DNA of 38,364 bases from a virus, in IMG/VR virus record IMGVR_UViG_3300031566_000167, positions 1 through 38,364 of that record; one strand, given 5' to 3'. How positions within the stretch are numbered: the stretch's first letter is position 1; every line of letters starts with the position of its first letter. The notes beneath the pieces are model-generated. The model was not told where the DNA came from, searched no databases, and was given only the letters and a program-made list of their open reading frames with translations. Position numbers and translations under genes: made by a program. Shown piece by piece: positions 14,340 through 21,602 of the stretch.

Positions 14340-14509
14340 GCGTTTTCGCCTGCGGGGCACTCGCGCTTGCAGGCTTCCAAGAACAACAGGATGTCGTTCA
14401 GATGGCCGAAGTAGTTGATGTGCCTCTTCTTGGGTAGGGCCTTGAATAACTCATTAACGGCCTCGATAGTCGCTTGGGCCTCTTCTCTCGTGAAATCACC
14501 TTGAGCCAT
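14327..14509 (-). CDS. Small hypothetical protein (60 aa)
   Basis: This 60-residue helical protein begins MAQGDFTREEAQATIEAVNE and contains LFKALPKKRHINYFGHLNDI. ATG 14509 follows GAGG; longer in-frame starts lie within the upstream gene. It overlaps that gene by 14 nt and ends inside a promoter-like element. No family recognised. Confidence 0.65.
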   Translation of the reverse strand: MAQGDFTREEAQATIEAVNELFKALPKKRHINYFGHLNDILLFLEACKRECPAGENARNS

Positions 14510-14702
14510 TGGAGCCTCGGGGGTTTGTCTTTTTGCACTCTTCGCAGTAGTGGCAGTCACCATCAACGAGCCAGCCGATGCTCTTCAGGTAGCAGGCGGC
14601 ATTGCGCTCGTCCCAGCCCTTGCCGGCCGTGGCGGTCAACTGAACGATCTCGACTTGATGGCAACCGTCGCAGGTCGCTTCAACGTAGGCATCGGACAAC
14701 AT
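14496..14702 (-). CDS. Small Cys-rich, zinc-finger-like protein (68 aa)
   Basis: This 68-residue protein begins MLSDAYVEATCDGCHQVEIV and has CDGC near the start and CHYCEEC later, a likely zinc-binding knuckle pair. The middle contains WDERNAACYLKSIGWLVDG. It is probably a zinc-ribbon protein of unknown function. The first 20 codons overlap, in another frame, the decayed metallopeptidase fragment that precedes it. Confidence 0.7.
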   Translation of the reverse strand: MLSDAYVEATCDGCHQVEIVQLTATAGKGWDERNAACYLKSIGWLVDGDCHYCEECKKTNPRGSNGSR

Positions 14703-14790
14703 AGAACAACTCGTAGAATCTCTTTTCGCGGGTCGATGTGCGCGTGGCCGTAGTAGGGGTAGTAGTCGCGCATGGTCTCGTGAAACAGCA
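14636..14790 (-). pseudogene. Remnant of a second copy of the metallopeptidase-like C-terminus
   Basis: Reading downstream of the element at 14794, one frame gives VLFHETMRDYYPYYGHAHID followed by PRKEILRVVL. This aligns with IVHEALHDYWPCLGHGHVTP and RMEILERL at the end of the gene at 13315-13806: the HE, DY, P, GH-x-H, PR and EIL residues are shared. The fragment keeps His-Glu but has Met-Arg where the parent has Leu-His of HExxH, so a zinc site would be lost. After about 25 codons the frame runs on without similarity to a stop at 14636. The remaining ORF from ATG 14773 is 45 codons. It looks like a partly deleted paralogue. Confidence 0.6.
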
Positions 14791-14793
14791 CGC

Positions 14794-14842
14794 CTCTATA
14801 AGAGTCGGGGTCAAAAGCACCTGGGTCGGGTCAACTTTTCCG
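14794..14842 (-). promoter_or_regulatory. Two-box promoter-like element, copy 4
   Basis: Coding strand: GCGGAAAAG, TTGACCC (14834-14828), 13 bp, TTGACCCCGACTC then TTATAGAG (to 14794). The kinase gene's TGA (14831-14833) lies within box 1. Downstream come the metallopeptidase remnant and, at 14702, the Cys-rich small gene. It is only about 0.5 kb upstream of copy 3, so it would serve a very short unit. Confidence 0.8.
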
Positions 14843-15430
14843 CGAAGATTTCGACCGGCGCTTGATATTGTTGGTCTGGATGGGCTCGATGTTGCCCATG
14901 CTCACTCCATGCCTCTCCAGTTCCTTTAGTGCTGGCCCCAGATCGTCGGACACAATATGCGTAAAAGGAACATGCCAGTCGTTCAAACACGTCTCAATGA
15001 AACGGTCCATCCCCACCGCCTGAACCAGATTCTCGTAACGGCCACCTTGTTCGTAGGTGTCGGACTGGGCGCGATCCATGAGAAAATTGACAGAGGGGTA
15101 TTCCTTCTCGAAACGCTTGGCGATCCGCCACAACTCGTTGGCCGCCTTCATCCGCTTGTGTAAGGCGTACATGCACTGCAAATAGACCGGCGAGTCCGTG
15201 ACGATAATGTTCACTCCCGCCTGCAAGAGGCGGTCTTCCGTGTGCAACTGCTGAGCGAACGTGTAAACGTAGTCGAACGACTGCATTTGCCTGCCAATGT
15301 AAGCCCAGTTCTTCACCCACTCCTGAACAAGTTCCGCCTGGAAACCCTGCTGACGGAGCCAGCCGAACAGCAGGGCGGCCAAGGTGGATTTGCCTACACC
15401 AGGTCCACCGTAGATGTTGATCCGCATCAT
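14831..15430 (-). CDS. P-loop NTPase, kinase-like
   Basis: This protein of about 199 residues begins MMRINIYGGPGVGKSTLAAL with Walker A GGPGVGKST at 8-16. VIVTDSPVYLQ (about 72-82) is a Walker B-like Asp in a DSP motif, as in deoxynucleoside kinases and NadR-like AAA_28 proteins. A long helical segment with RFEKEYPSVNFLMDRAQS follows. A nucleotide or nucleoside kinase is the likely role; the substrate is unknown. The start overlaps the radical SAM stop (ATGATG). ATG 15427 gives better spacing from AGGGGAG. Confidence 0.78.
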   Translation of the reverse strand: MMRINIYGGPGVGKSTLAALLFGWLRQQGFQAELVQEWVKNWAYIGRQMQSFDYVYTFAQQLHTEDRLLQAGVNIIVTDSPVYLQCMYALHKRMKAANELWRIAKRFEKEYPSVNFLMDRAQSDTYEQGGRYENLVQAVGMDRFIETCLNDWHVPFTHIVSDDLGPALKELERHGVSMGNIEPIQTNNIKRRSKSSRKS

Positions 15431-16173
15431 TCTCCCCTCAGTTGTTTCATTGTCTGGAGGTAATGCGTTTCGCAGTTGCGGCAATTCCGGCAATAGGCGC
15501 TGTCAAGGCTGCTGCACATGGACACCAGCCGATTGCCTGCGTATCGCCCCATTACGGCCCGCATGAAACGTGGAGTCGCGCACCAGTAGGAATTGATGTG
15601 GCGGACCTTCCACTGGTAGCATTCATCTACCGGCAGCACGGTGGCCGTCTCGTCCACTTTCGGCTTCTCGGTGTAGTAGGCCATGAAGGTCAGGACTACG
15701 GGCACCTGCGCCGCCGTCCAAGCGAGCACTGCTTTGTCGATCAGATGCAAGTTGGTGCCTGATACCCGCAGACGAACGAACATCAGGTTCGAGGGTGCCC
15801 ACCAGGACTCCCGATGATACTGTGGGTAATGATACTTCGCGCCGTCTTCCTCGTGTGGATTGGCCGTCAGAACAACGGGACCCGGGAAGTCGAAACGCGG
15901 CACGCTGGTGTTAAAGAAGAATCGCTTATACTGACGGGCTGTCTCGATCACCAACTCACGCTGGTTGTTGGAGTCGTTGCCGCAATTCATGCGAACCAGC
16001 CCGTCGCCCACTTCCTCCGGGCTTGGAACCAGGGGCATTTGATCCAAGGGCACGTAGTATGCGCCCGGCCGGTTGAAGAAGCACTGGTTGCAGTCGAACG
16101 GGCAGGTGCCAGTTTGCGGAATGCAGTCCCAGAAGTCGGTGCCTTCCTGCTTGGGGTTTCGTTTCGTGCTCAC
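15427..16173 (-). CDS. Radical SAM-like iron-sulfur protein
   Basis: This 248-residue protein starts with GTG 16173 (MSTKRNPKQEGTDFWDCIPQ), which forms a GTGA overlap with the previous gene and follows GGAGGA at 6 nt. It has Cys24-x3-Cys28-x2-Cys31 (CPFDCNQC), the radical SAM cluster motif. LVLTANPHEED and an alternating strand/helix pattern follow, as in the partial TIM barrel. A C-terminal cysteine set CSSLDSAYCRNCRNC (about 220-234) could ligate an auxiliary cluster. Substrate unknown. It lies with a winged-helix protein and a P-loop kinase, and 1 kb or so from a nucleotidyltransferase. Confidence 0.8.
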   Translation of the reverse strand: MSTKRNPKQEGTDFWDCIPQTGTCPFDCNQCFFNRPGAYYVPLDQMPLVPSPEEVGDGLVRMNCGNDSNNQRELVIETARQYKRFFFNTSVPRFDFPGPVVLTANPHEEDGAKYHYPQYHRESWWAPSNLMFVRLRVSGTNLHLIDKAVLAWTAAQVPVVLTFMAYYTEKPKVDETATVLPVDECYQWKVRHINSYWCATPRFMRAVMGRYAGNRLVSMCSSLDSAYCRNCRNCETHYLQTMKQLRGE

Positions 16174-16679
16174 GACTGATCCTCCGCAATCTGAAGGGCC
16201 TCCTCGACCGCCCCGCTTGGCGTATCCCCGTAACCACAGGAGGCATCGGGGATGATGGGAGCGCCGCACTTATTGCAGTTCATGGCACCTTTCGCTAAAG
16301 CTGCCATGAAGCAAGGCTCACCGGCCATAGGTGAAAGCACGAAGTCATAGCCACGCGACACCATCTCGGTGACGCGCTGAAAGAGGCCGGGGTCGTAGAT
16401 GCCCAGCGGACGAGGCGGGACGGGCTTGTTCTCTCGTGCGTACTGCTGCCCCTTGTCCGTGATGACGTGGACGATGGCCGTGGTCCCCGTGTCCGTGGGC
16501 CGGCGGTTGCCGGTCTTGCGGCAGAGGCCGTTCAATTCCAGGTCGCGGCGTCGGGTGGGGACATGATTCTTGCTGGCTCCAGTACGGGTAGCCAACTCGG
16601 AGTCAGTCAGGCCGTCGTCGCCGGCCTCGTAGAGCAGCTTCAGAAGGATGTTGCGGATTTTGGGTCGGTCAGCAATCAT
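16170..16679 (-). CDS. Winged-helix protein with C-terminal zinc knuckle
   Basis: The 169-residue protein has an N-terminal winged-helix (about 1-75): ILLKLLYEAGDDGLTDSELA and TRTGASKNHVPTRRRDLELN, then GLCRK and VITDKGQQYA as the wing. This looks like a MarR- or ArsR-like fold that would bind DNA. The C-terminal half contains NCNKCGAPIIPDASCGYG, a possible zinc site. It is translationally coupled to the downstream radical SAM gene and could regulate it, but no operator can be seen. Confidence 0.75.
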   Translation of the reverse strand: MIADRPKIRNILLKLLYEAGDDGLTDSELATRTGASKNHVPTRRRDLELNGLCRKTGNRRPTDTGTTAIVHVITDKGQQYARENKPVPPRPLGIYDPGLFQRVTEMVSRGYDFVLSPMAGEPCFMAALAKGAMNCNKCGAPIIPDASCGYGDTPSGAVEEALQIAEDQS

Positions 16680-16695
16680 GGGTGTTATCTCAGTG

Positions 16696-17607
16696 CTATC
16701 TCAAAAGGTGTTGGTTCTCGTTGATGATCTCCGCGATCTCCCGGAGGGCTCGCAGCGGATCGGCCTCGGTAACGATGCAGCCGGTGAGGCTGCCATAGTG
16801 CTCCTCCAGGCAATCGAGGAGAAGCTGCTTGATCTCGTCCTGGCGGGGACCCCAGGGAAGGTCGGCCTTCTCATAGAGCCCTTCCAGGAACTTCTCTTTT
16901 GCGGCAAAGAAGTCCCTGATCTTCTGTTCGGAGACCTCACCTCGGCGGATGGCCTTCAACTCTTCGGCATTGCGCCGCAGGTCCAGGTCGCCCGTGGTGA
17001 GAATCTGTTCGATCTCGTACATCAGGCGAACAAGGTGGTAGGCGAACTTCACGTCAAAACCATACTGTTCCACCAGGGCGGTCCGCCTGCTGCCCGACTC
17101 TGGCGTCCTACCCATTTTCGATAGCTGGCTGTAGGCGTAGCCCTTAAAACGGTGCCAGGCCCCCTTGTGCAGGAAGATATGCCGCTTCTCGCGGACCATC
17201 TCACCCACCTTCGTGGTGAATAGAACACAGTCGCGCGGCAGGAAGAGGCTGGCGACCATGTTGGGGTTGTTATCCATCGTGAGATGGAAGTAATGGACCA
17301 CGTTGTAGATGTTCAGGTCATACTCCCGCCCCTTGCCACCCTGGGCGTCCTTGTCGAAGACGTGGTGCTTCTGGTAGCAGATGAATCGCTTCTTCTGCCG
17401 GCCGAAGCCTTCGATCTCGCCCGCAAGATGCGGGAAGATCATGTCCTTGGGCGGGATGCACCATCCCACGACATCGAAGTCGCTGGTATCCACGGCCAGG
17501 CCGTAGGCATTGGAGCCCTGCACACCCTCGAACTGGATGTTGTCCGGGAGCCAAGCGGGCGGCGTCAGTAGGCCGCGATCCGTGAGTTGTGAGGTGATGC
17601 TCGACAT
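16696..17607 (-). CDS. RlaP-type nucleotidyltransferase (DNA polymerase beta superfamily)
   Basis: This 303-residue protein contains FEGVQGSNAYGLAVDTSDFD (27-45) followed by VVGWCIPP, the GS-x10-DxD-type signature of the RlaP/PF10127 nucleotidyltransferases; Asp43 and Asp45 would bind metal. The helical C-terminal part contains LVRLMYEIEQILTTG and LDLRRNAEELKAIRRGE. Family members are predicted to transfer a nucleotide to RNA or a small substrate; biological targets are mostly unknown. It overlaps the next upstream gene by one base. Phage copies often occur near RNA repair genes, and this genome also has an RNA-ligase fragment. Confidence 0.85.
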   Translation of the reverse strand: MSSITSQLTDRGLLTPPAWLPDNIQFEGVQGSNAYGLAVDTSDFDVVGWCIPPKDMIFPHLAGEIEGFGRQKKRFICYQKHHVFDKDAQGGKGREYDLNIYNVVHYFHLTMDNNPNMVASLFLPRDCVLFTTKVGEMVREKRHIFLHKGAWHRFKGYAYSQLSKMGRTPESGSRRTALVEQYGFDVKFAYHLVRLMYEIEQILTTGDLDLRRNAEELKAIRRGEVSEQKIRDFFAAKEKFLEGLYEKADLPWGPRQDEIKQLLLDCLEEHYGSLTGCIVTEADPLRALREIAEIINENQHLLR

Positions 17608-17918
17608 CAGAGGCTCAGCATCTCGGGGAAAGCGGACTCAATGACGTGAGTTAGGAACTCGTCGCTGGCGGGCACCTCGAACATCCGCTCGGTGTAGCTG
17701 GTGTTGTATGTTTGCCAAAAGCCCGCCACCTGGGGTGGTTCTGTCTCGTAGATCACCAGTTGCTTTGCTGTCGTCTCGCGTGAGAGCACGCATAGCCACA
17801 TCACGCCATTTTGACAATAGACGACGAACCCGAAGCCTTGGTAAACGGCGGTAAAGCCTCGGTCCTTCCAGACCCATTGAAGGTTCAGAGTGGCGAGCCG
17901 TGATTCAAGGGTGGTCAT
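17607..17918 (-). CDS. Hypothetical protein (103 aa)
   Basis: This 103-residue protein begins MTTLESRLATLNLQWVWKDR and has a beta-rich middle (GFTAVYQGFGFVVYCQNGVM). No recognised domain or catalytic motif. It ends one base into the nucleotidyltransferase start, so the two genes are coupled. Confidence 0.65.
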   Translation of the reverse strand: MTTLESRLATLNLQWVWKDRGFTAVYQGFGFVVYCQNGVMWLCVLSRETTAKQLVIYETEPPQVAGFWQTYNTSYTERMFEVPASDEFLTHVIESAFPEMLSL

Positions 17919-17935
17919 TGTTGTACTCCGGTAGT

Positions 17936-18451
17936 TTAGAACTCGTAGTCAAGTTGCTTGATGATCGCTGTGAACTTCTCGCGGACACGTTCCTTCCGGC
18001 GATGGTCATAGAACTCGCGGTAGTGCCGACCGTTTCGGAAGTGGCCAACATTGCGGTGTGGCAGCGACGTGTGCGGCAGCCCGGCATCCTTGAGGAAGGC
18101 GGCCCAGTCGGCGTCCAGGTTCTCGAAGTGCAGGACGTGGGTTGCATACGGCAGGCCGAAGAAGAGCCCCTGCTGCACCAGGCGGTTAGTGTTGGTTATC
18201 CAGCCGTCAAACCATGTCTCGAATAGCGGGAACTTCGGTATTACGCTGTGGTAGTGGAAATACCAACTGACGACGGTATCCCACGGATTGCGAACAGTGG
18301 CCCCGATAATGCGCAGGCCAGTCAACCAGGGCTCGCGAATTTCGTGATGGTTGCCGCACTCCTCAAAGCCCAGTTCCATCAGACAGGCGGCGGCCGACTG
18401 GCTGCCCGTCTTCGGGTGAGCGATGAAGCCTATGTCATTGAGGAGGTACAT
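17936..18451 (-). CDS. Sulfotransferase-like protein
   Basis: This 171-residue protein begins MYLLNDIGFIAHPKTGSQSA. HPKTGSQS (12-19) is the P-loop-like 5'-phosphosulfate-binding motif of PAPS-dependent sulfotransferases, and ATVRNPWDTVVSWYF (50-64) is the 3'-phosphate-binding motif (RNPxD, then S). The distance between the two is short but normal for the family; total length is somewhat below typical cytosolic or bacterial enzymes. It could transfer sulfate to a glycan, lipid or other host surface molecule. Sulfotransferases are rare in phages, so this is notable. No PAPS synthesis gene is seen here. Confidence 0.8.
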   Translation of the reverse strand: MYLLNDIGFIAHPKTGSQSAAACLMELGFEECGNHHEIREPWLTGLRIIGATVRNPWDTVVSWYFHYHSVIPKFPLFETWFDGWITNTNRLVQQGLFFGLPYATHVLHFENLDADWAAFLKDAGLPHTSLPHRNVGHFRNGRHYREFYDHRRKERVREKFTAIIKQLDYEF

Positions 18452-18496
18452 GGCGGCTCTTCAATGAGTGCAAAGCAGGAATGGTTGATCGACTCT

Positions 18497-18703
18497 TCAC
18501 AGACAGCGTTTTCGGTCCCAGCCTGAGAAAACAATGCCCAAGGTTCCGAAGAACCAGGCGGTGGCGAACACAACGAGGCTTATAGCAGTGGGTATCAACC
18601 CACCACGAACACAGCCATCAGTAATGATGCCAACGCACGCCAGTCCCATGATGAAGGTCAAAATGAACCAGGCTCTAAGCCCACACGGACAATTGGACTT
18701 CAC
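18497..18703 (-). CDS. Small two-helix membrane protein (68 aa)
   Basis: It begins MKSNCPCGLRAWFILTFIMG and has two hydrophobic segments (AWFILTFIMGLACVGII and LIPTAISLVVFATAWFFGTL) ending in WDRKRC. The GTG start at 18703 is supported by the GTGA overlap with the ligase stop and a GGAGGGG upstream. Function unknown; a holin-like role cannot be tested from sequence alone. Confidence 0.65.
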   Translation of the reverse strand: MKSNCPCGLRAWFILTFIMGLACVGIITDGCVRGGLIPTAISLVVFATAWFFGTLGIVFSGWDRKRCL

Positions 18704-19827
18704 TCCATGCCCCTCCGTCGCCAGAATCTTGCTTCCTTCGGGATGCCGTCGTCGCTTAACTCGCGATACTTGAACGTCACGGTCTGGCCAACCTTAAACT
18801 GTTTCCCCTGGAAGCCTGTGGGCATATCTTCACCCGGGTGGAAGGTGGCGTGAGCCGACATCCATCCTTCGGCAAATTCTCGTTCGGCATCAGTGAGCCC
18901 GGACAGTTCGAGCCGCTTGCCCTGATAGTTGGTGATGAGCGCCCCGATCTTCCCCAAAAGCCGGCTGCCTTTGTTGGTCTTACGGCCGGAGGTGAAGCCC
19001 GTCACGGTCGCCTCGGCGTCACTGAAAGGCTTGTACTTCAAGAGCCCGCGATGCCGCTTGGGTGTCCAGAGCGTCTTCGGGCCGCGAATCACGACACCCT
19101 CGCCGCCCTGGTCCAGCACCTTTTCCAGATAGGCTTCCACCTGATTGGCGGCCTCGACTGGCATGTCGATCAGCCTGGTCTGCGGGTGCATGTAGCACCG
19201 TGAGTCAGGATCGCAGTTATCCAGGGCCGTCTGCATGAATCGCAACTCGTCAGCGAAGACGGACCCAGGCGGCAGGTAGTGGAAGTCGCCTCGCTGCTTC
19301 CAGTCACGGCCAAAAACTTCAAGCCGTTGCCGGACCCAGTGCTCGATGGTGATGTAGTCGATGGGGACCACCATGTTGGCGTTCTTGATCTGCCCCGTCT
19401 GAAACACGGAAGCCAGCGGCGGGCTGGAATAGACGGCGAACGTGATCTGGTCAAAGCGGGGATCGGGCGTATCCCCGGCGCAAATCGAGCGGCAAAGCTG
19501 GAAGTTTCCGCGTCCGGCCCATAACTCACCGTCCAACGGACAAGCGGGAAGCTGGTTCAGGAACCACTCGGGGGCCATGATCGGGTTGCCGTAGCGGCTC
19601 CAGAGGCCCGTGGCGACCGGCTTGATCTTGGCTTTCCGCTTCCCAGTCTTCGGGTCGATGGTATTTGCATAGGGCACCCGCTCGGTCAGGAGGCCACGGG
19701 AAAGTCCGCCATCCCAAAAGCAGCGCGTGCCATCCAGCTTCTCTGAGATCAACCAGCCGGCTACGTCGCTCTTTTCCGGCTTGTAGTGGTTGGCCAGTTG
19801 CAGTAGTTCGCGTTTGGTGCTTGACAT
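18700..19827 (-). CDS. ATP-dependent DNA ligase
   Basis: The 375-residue enzyme carries the adenylation lysine in motif I, SEKLDGTR (Lys30), motif III LDGELWAG (98-105), motif IV GEGVVIR (241-247) and motif V LLKYKPF (Lys263/Lys265). The C-terminal OB-fold follows, ending KVGQTVTFKYRELSDDG. It seals nicks in duplex DNA using ATP, likely for Okazaki fragment joining. Length fits T7-like and other small viral ligases. It is the first gene after the element at 19854-19894, with a leader of about 26 nt. Confidence 0.95.
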   Translation of the reverse strand: MSSTKRELLQLANHYKPEKSDVAGWLISEKLDGTRCFWDGGLSRGLLTERVPYANTIDPKTGKRKAKIKPVATGLWSRYGNPIMAPEWFLNQLPACPLDGELWAGRGNFQLCRSICAGDTPDPRFDQITFAVYSSPPLASVFQTGQIKNANMVVPIDYITIEHWVRQRLEVFGRDWKQRGDFHYLPPGSVFADELRFMQTALDNCDPDSRCYMHPQTRLIDMPVEAANQVEAYLEKVLDQGGEGVVIRGPKTLWTPKRHRGLLKYKPFSDAEATVTGFTSGRKTNKGSRLLGKIGALITNYQGKRLELSGLTDAEREFAEGWMSAHATFHPGEDMPTGFQGKQFKVGQTVTFKYRELSDDGIPKEARFWRRRGME

Positions 19828-19853
19828 GCCAGGGCTCCGGGGTGTAGATCGCT

Positions 19854-19903
19854 CTCTATAAGAGTCGGGGTCAAAACGGCTCCTGGTGGCTCACAGATTT
19901 TTC
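19854..19903 (-). promoter_or_regulatory. Two-box promoter-like element, copy 5
   Basis: Coding strand: GAAAAATCT, GTGAGCC (19894-19888), 13 bp, TTGACCCCGACTC then TTATAGAG (to 19854). The TGA stop of the deoxyribonucleotidase gene (19891-19893) is part of box 1. The ligase ATG lies 26 nt downstream of the end of box 2. Confidence 0.82.
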
Positions 19904-20463
19904 AATCCCGTTAGATGTAGGAGACCGGCCGACAAATAAGGGCGTGGCTCTTGACCCCAGGCAGCATTCCAGGGCCTTGGGAATCGCAGAACCTCCCCAC
20001 CCGCTGCCTCAAACTTGCGGCAGTTTTTCTCGTTGTCGTCGATTAGAAGAGCGCCACGCTGGGCTAGCTTCCACTTCCGGGGCGTGATGAAGAATTGTCG
20101 GTGTATCCACTTAGGCAGATGGACATGAATCCACTCCAGCTTGCCAGCCAGACAGTCAGGGTCCTTCGTGGGACTGGTAGCAATGTAGATTTCACGACCA
20201 ACAGCGCGTTTACACGCCTTCAGCAGCCAACAACATTCGGCGGACCTGGGTGTTTCCGCCCAGACCTGCCGTGAGATTGCCTGCCAGAAGGTAGTGCGCG
20301 TGTACTTTCGACCTAGCATCCGGTTTGCTGCCAGCACGATGTCCAGCCTGCCCGGGTAAGTGCTGTAGTCATCCGCCGCAATGGGAGCACCGAGATGTTG
20401 GAGGATGTACGGTGCGAGCGTATTGAGAACATCATCAAGATCGAGATAGATAGTGTGAATCAT
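19891..20463 (-). CDS. 5'(3')-deoxyribonucleotidase (HAD superfamily)
   Basis: This 190-residue HAD-fold phosphatase has motif I YLDLDDVLN (Asp8, Asp10), motif II IYIATSPT, the conserved lysine near PRKWKLA, and motif III LLIDDNEKNCRKFEA with two aspartates. It resembles NT5C-type enzymes and phage 5'(3')-deoxyribonucleotidases. They dephosphorylate deoxynucleoside monophosphates and so shift nucleotide pools. With deoC and a deoxyribosyltransferase-like gene it forms a deoxynucleotide turnover set. It overlaps the sigma-like gene by 4 nt and ends inside a promoter-like element. Confidence 0.88.
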   Translation of the reverse strand: MIHTIYLDLDDVLNTLAPYILQHLGAPIAADDYSTYPGRLDIVLAANRMLGRKYTRTTFWQAISRQVWAETPRSAECCWLLKACKRAVGREIYIATSPTKDPDCLAGKLEWIHVHLPKWIHRQFFITPRKWKLAQRGALLIDDNEKNCRKFEAAGGEVLRFPRPWNAAWGQEPRPYLSAGLLHLTGLKNL

Positions 20464-21092
20464 CGAAGTTGACTCAGTTTCCTTTCCACTTGTTTCTGGA
20501 GTCGTTTAGAGAGGCGGTAAACACTGCGGAGAGAAATCCCCGTCTCGCAGGCGATCTCTTCGTTGCTGTATCCTTCTTTGCGCATTTCCACAAAACGCCT
20601 CTCTCGGTCATCCTTGCAACAGGACATCAGCAAGTCTTCAGCGTCGATCCAGTCGATTTCCTGGTTGCTTCTGCCAAGTTCAGCAAGTGCCTCCTGCTGC
20701 GGCAATTTGCGGTCGGTTCCACGGGTGCGGTAGTGGGTGAAACGCGAGTAGTAGACCATCACCTCGGAGTCAACTACTTGTCCGAAAGCGTTGTTGATGG
20801 CAGCTATCAAGTAGCCTGAAGGCTTCTCGATGGTTGAATCGCGACACAGGGCTTCAACAGCCTCGATAAGGCAGAGGAAGCCTTGACCAACAAGATCGTT
20901 ACGTAGATAGGACAGCCTCGGGGTATTGCGAAGGAAGCATTCAACCTTCGACAGTACGAGAGGCATGTTGCTTTCGATCAAAGTCCGCTTGGCTGCTTCA
21001 TCGCCCAAGCAGGCTCGTTGATGTAAATAAGTGTTGGTATCAATGTCTGATGGTTCAGTCATTTGCGATACAAGAAGACTGTTGTAGGCCAC
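20460..21092 (-). CDS. Sigma-factor-like protein (regions 2 and 4)
   Basis: This 210-residue protein has sigma region 2-like LVGQGFLCLIEAVEALCRDS (67-86) followed by PSGYLIAAINNAFGQVV. The C-terminal region 4-like helix-turn-helix is YSNEEIACETGISLRSVYRL (175-194), preceded by CKDDRERRFVEMRKEG. It probably redirects host RNA polymerase and is a candidate for recognising the two-box elements here. A GTG start at 21092 is chosen because TAGGAGGGCAAC precedes it; ATG 21062 has no ribosome binding site. The TAG stop of the upstream gene is the first codon before this Shine-Dalgarno sequence, in the same frame. Confidence 0.82.
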   Translation of the reverse strand: MAYNSLLVSQMTEPSDIDTNTYLHQRACLGDEAAKRTLIESNMPLVLSKVECFLRNTPRLSYLRNDLVGQGFLCLIEAVEALCRDSTIEKPSGYLIAAINNAFGQVVDSEVMVYYSRFTHYRTRGTDRKLPQQEALAELGRSNQEIDWIDAEDLLMSCCKDDRERRFVEMRKEGYSNEEIACETGISLRSVYRLSKRLQKQVERKLSQLR

Positions 21093-21101
21093 GTTGCCCT
21101 C

Positions 21102-21602
21102 CTAGTAGATGCGGTCAACGCGCCAGGCGCATTGTGGGAAGAAACTCTGCTCCTCGCAGGCTTCCAAACCGAAGGCATACTCGTAGCCGTTGGGATCATA
21201 GAGGAAGCCGTGATCGTAGGCGGCGGCATGGCCAACCATGCCGGTCATGGGCACACCACGGAGGCCGGTAACAACGCCACGACTTAGAAGAATCACGTCG
21301 CCGAAGGCACACTGGTTGTCGTCGCTCTCGGTTGTAACCACATAGTTCTCATAGCCCGGCCTGGGTGGCGCGATCTGCGGGAACATCTCGCAGGGTGTGA
21401 CAGCGTAGCCATAGTTCAAAGCGAGGCGAATCACCTCTTGGATATGCACGCCGCGCCAACACAGAGGTTCCGGGAGGCCGGGGAAAATCACGTCATGCCA
21501 ACCTCTGAGTTGGGACAGGAGGCTTTCCACAGGCATGTCGAGAGCCATTGCGAATGAGGTTGGCAGGCAGAGACCTTGGGCTGGCATTACTTGCAATTGC
21601 AT
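21102..21602 (-). CDS. Putative papain-like cysteine peptidase fold protein (166 aa)
   Basis: This protein of about 166 residues begins MQLQVMPAQGLCLPTSFAMA. A cysteine near the start followed by a helix (GLCLPTSFAMALDMP), a His in GHAAAYDHGFLYDPNGYEY and a following Asp/Asn are arranged as in papain-like or C39-like folds (Cys-His-Asp). Whether it cuts peptides or glutamyl bonds is unknown. ATG 21602 with GGGAG upstream puts the cysteine at residue 12; ATG 21635 would add 11 residues. It ends in frame with the sigma-like gene, separated by TAG. Confidence 0.6.
   Translation of the reverse strand: MQLQVMPAQGLCLPTSFAMALDMPVESLLSQLRGWHDVIFPGLPEPLCWRGVHIQEVIRLALNYGYAVTPCEMFPQIAPPRPGYENYVVTTESDDNQCAFGDVILLSRGVVTGLRGVPMTGMVGHAAAYDHGFLYDPNGYEYAFGLEACEEQSFFPQCAWRVDRIY

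Noticed and set aside
18452-18496. A terminator between the sulfotransferase and the membrane gene
   Set aside because: No inverted repeat with a U-run is visible in this 45-nt gap.
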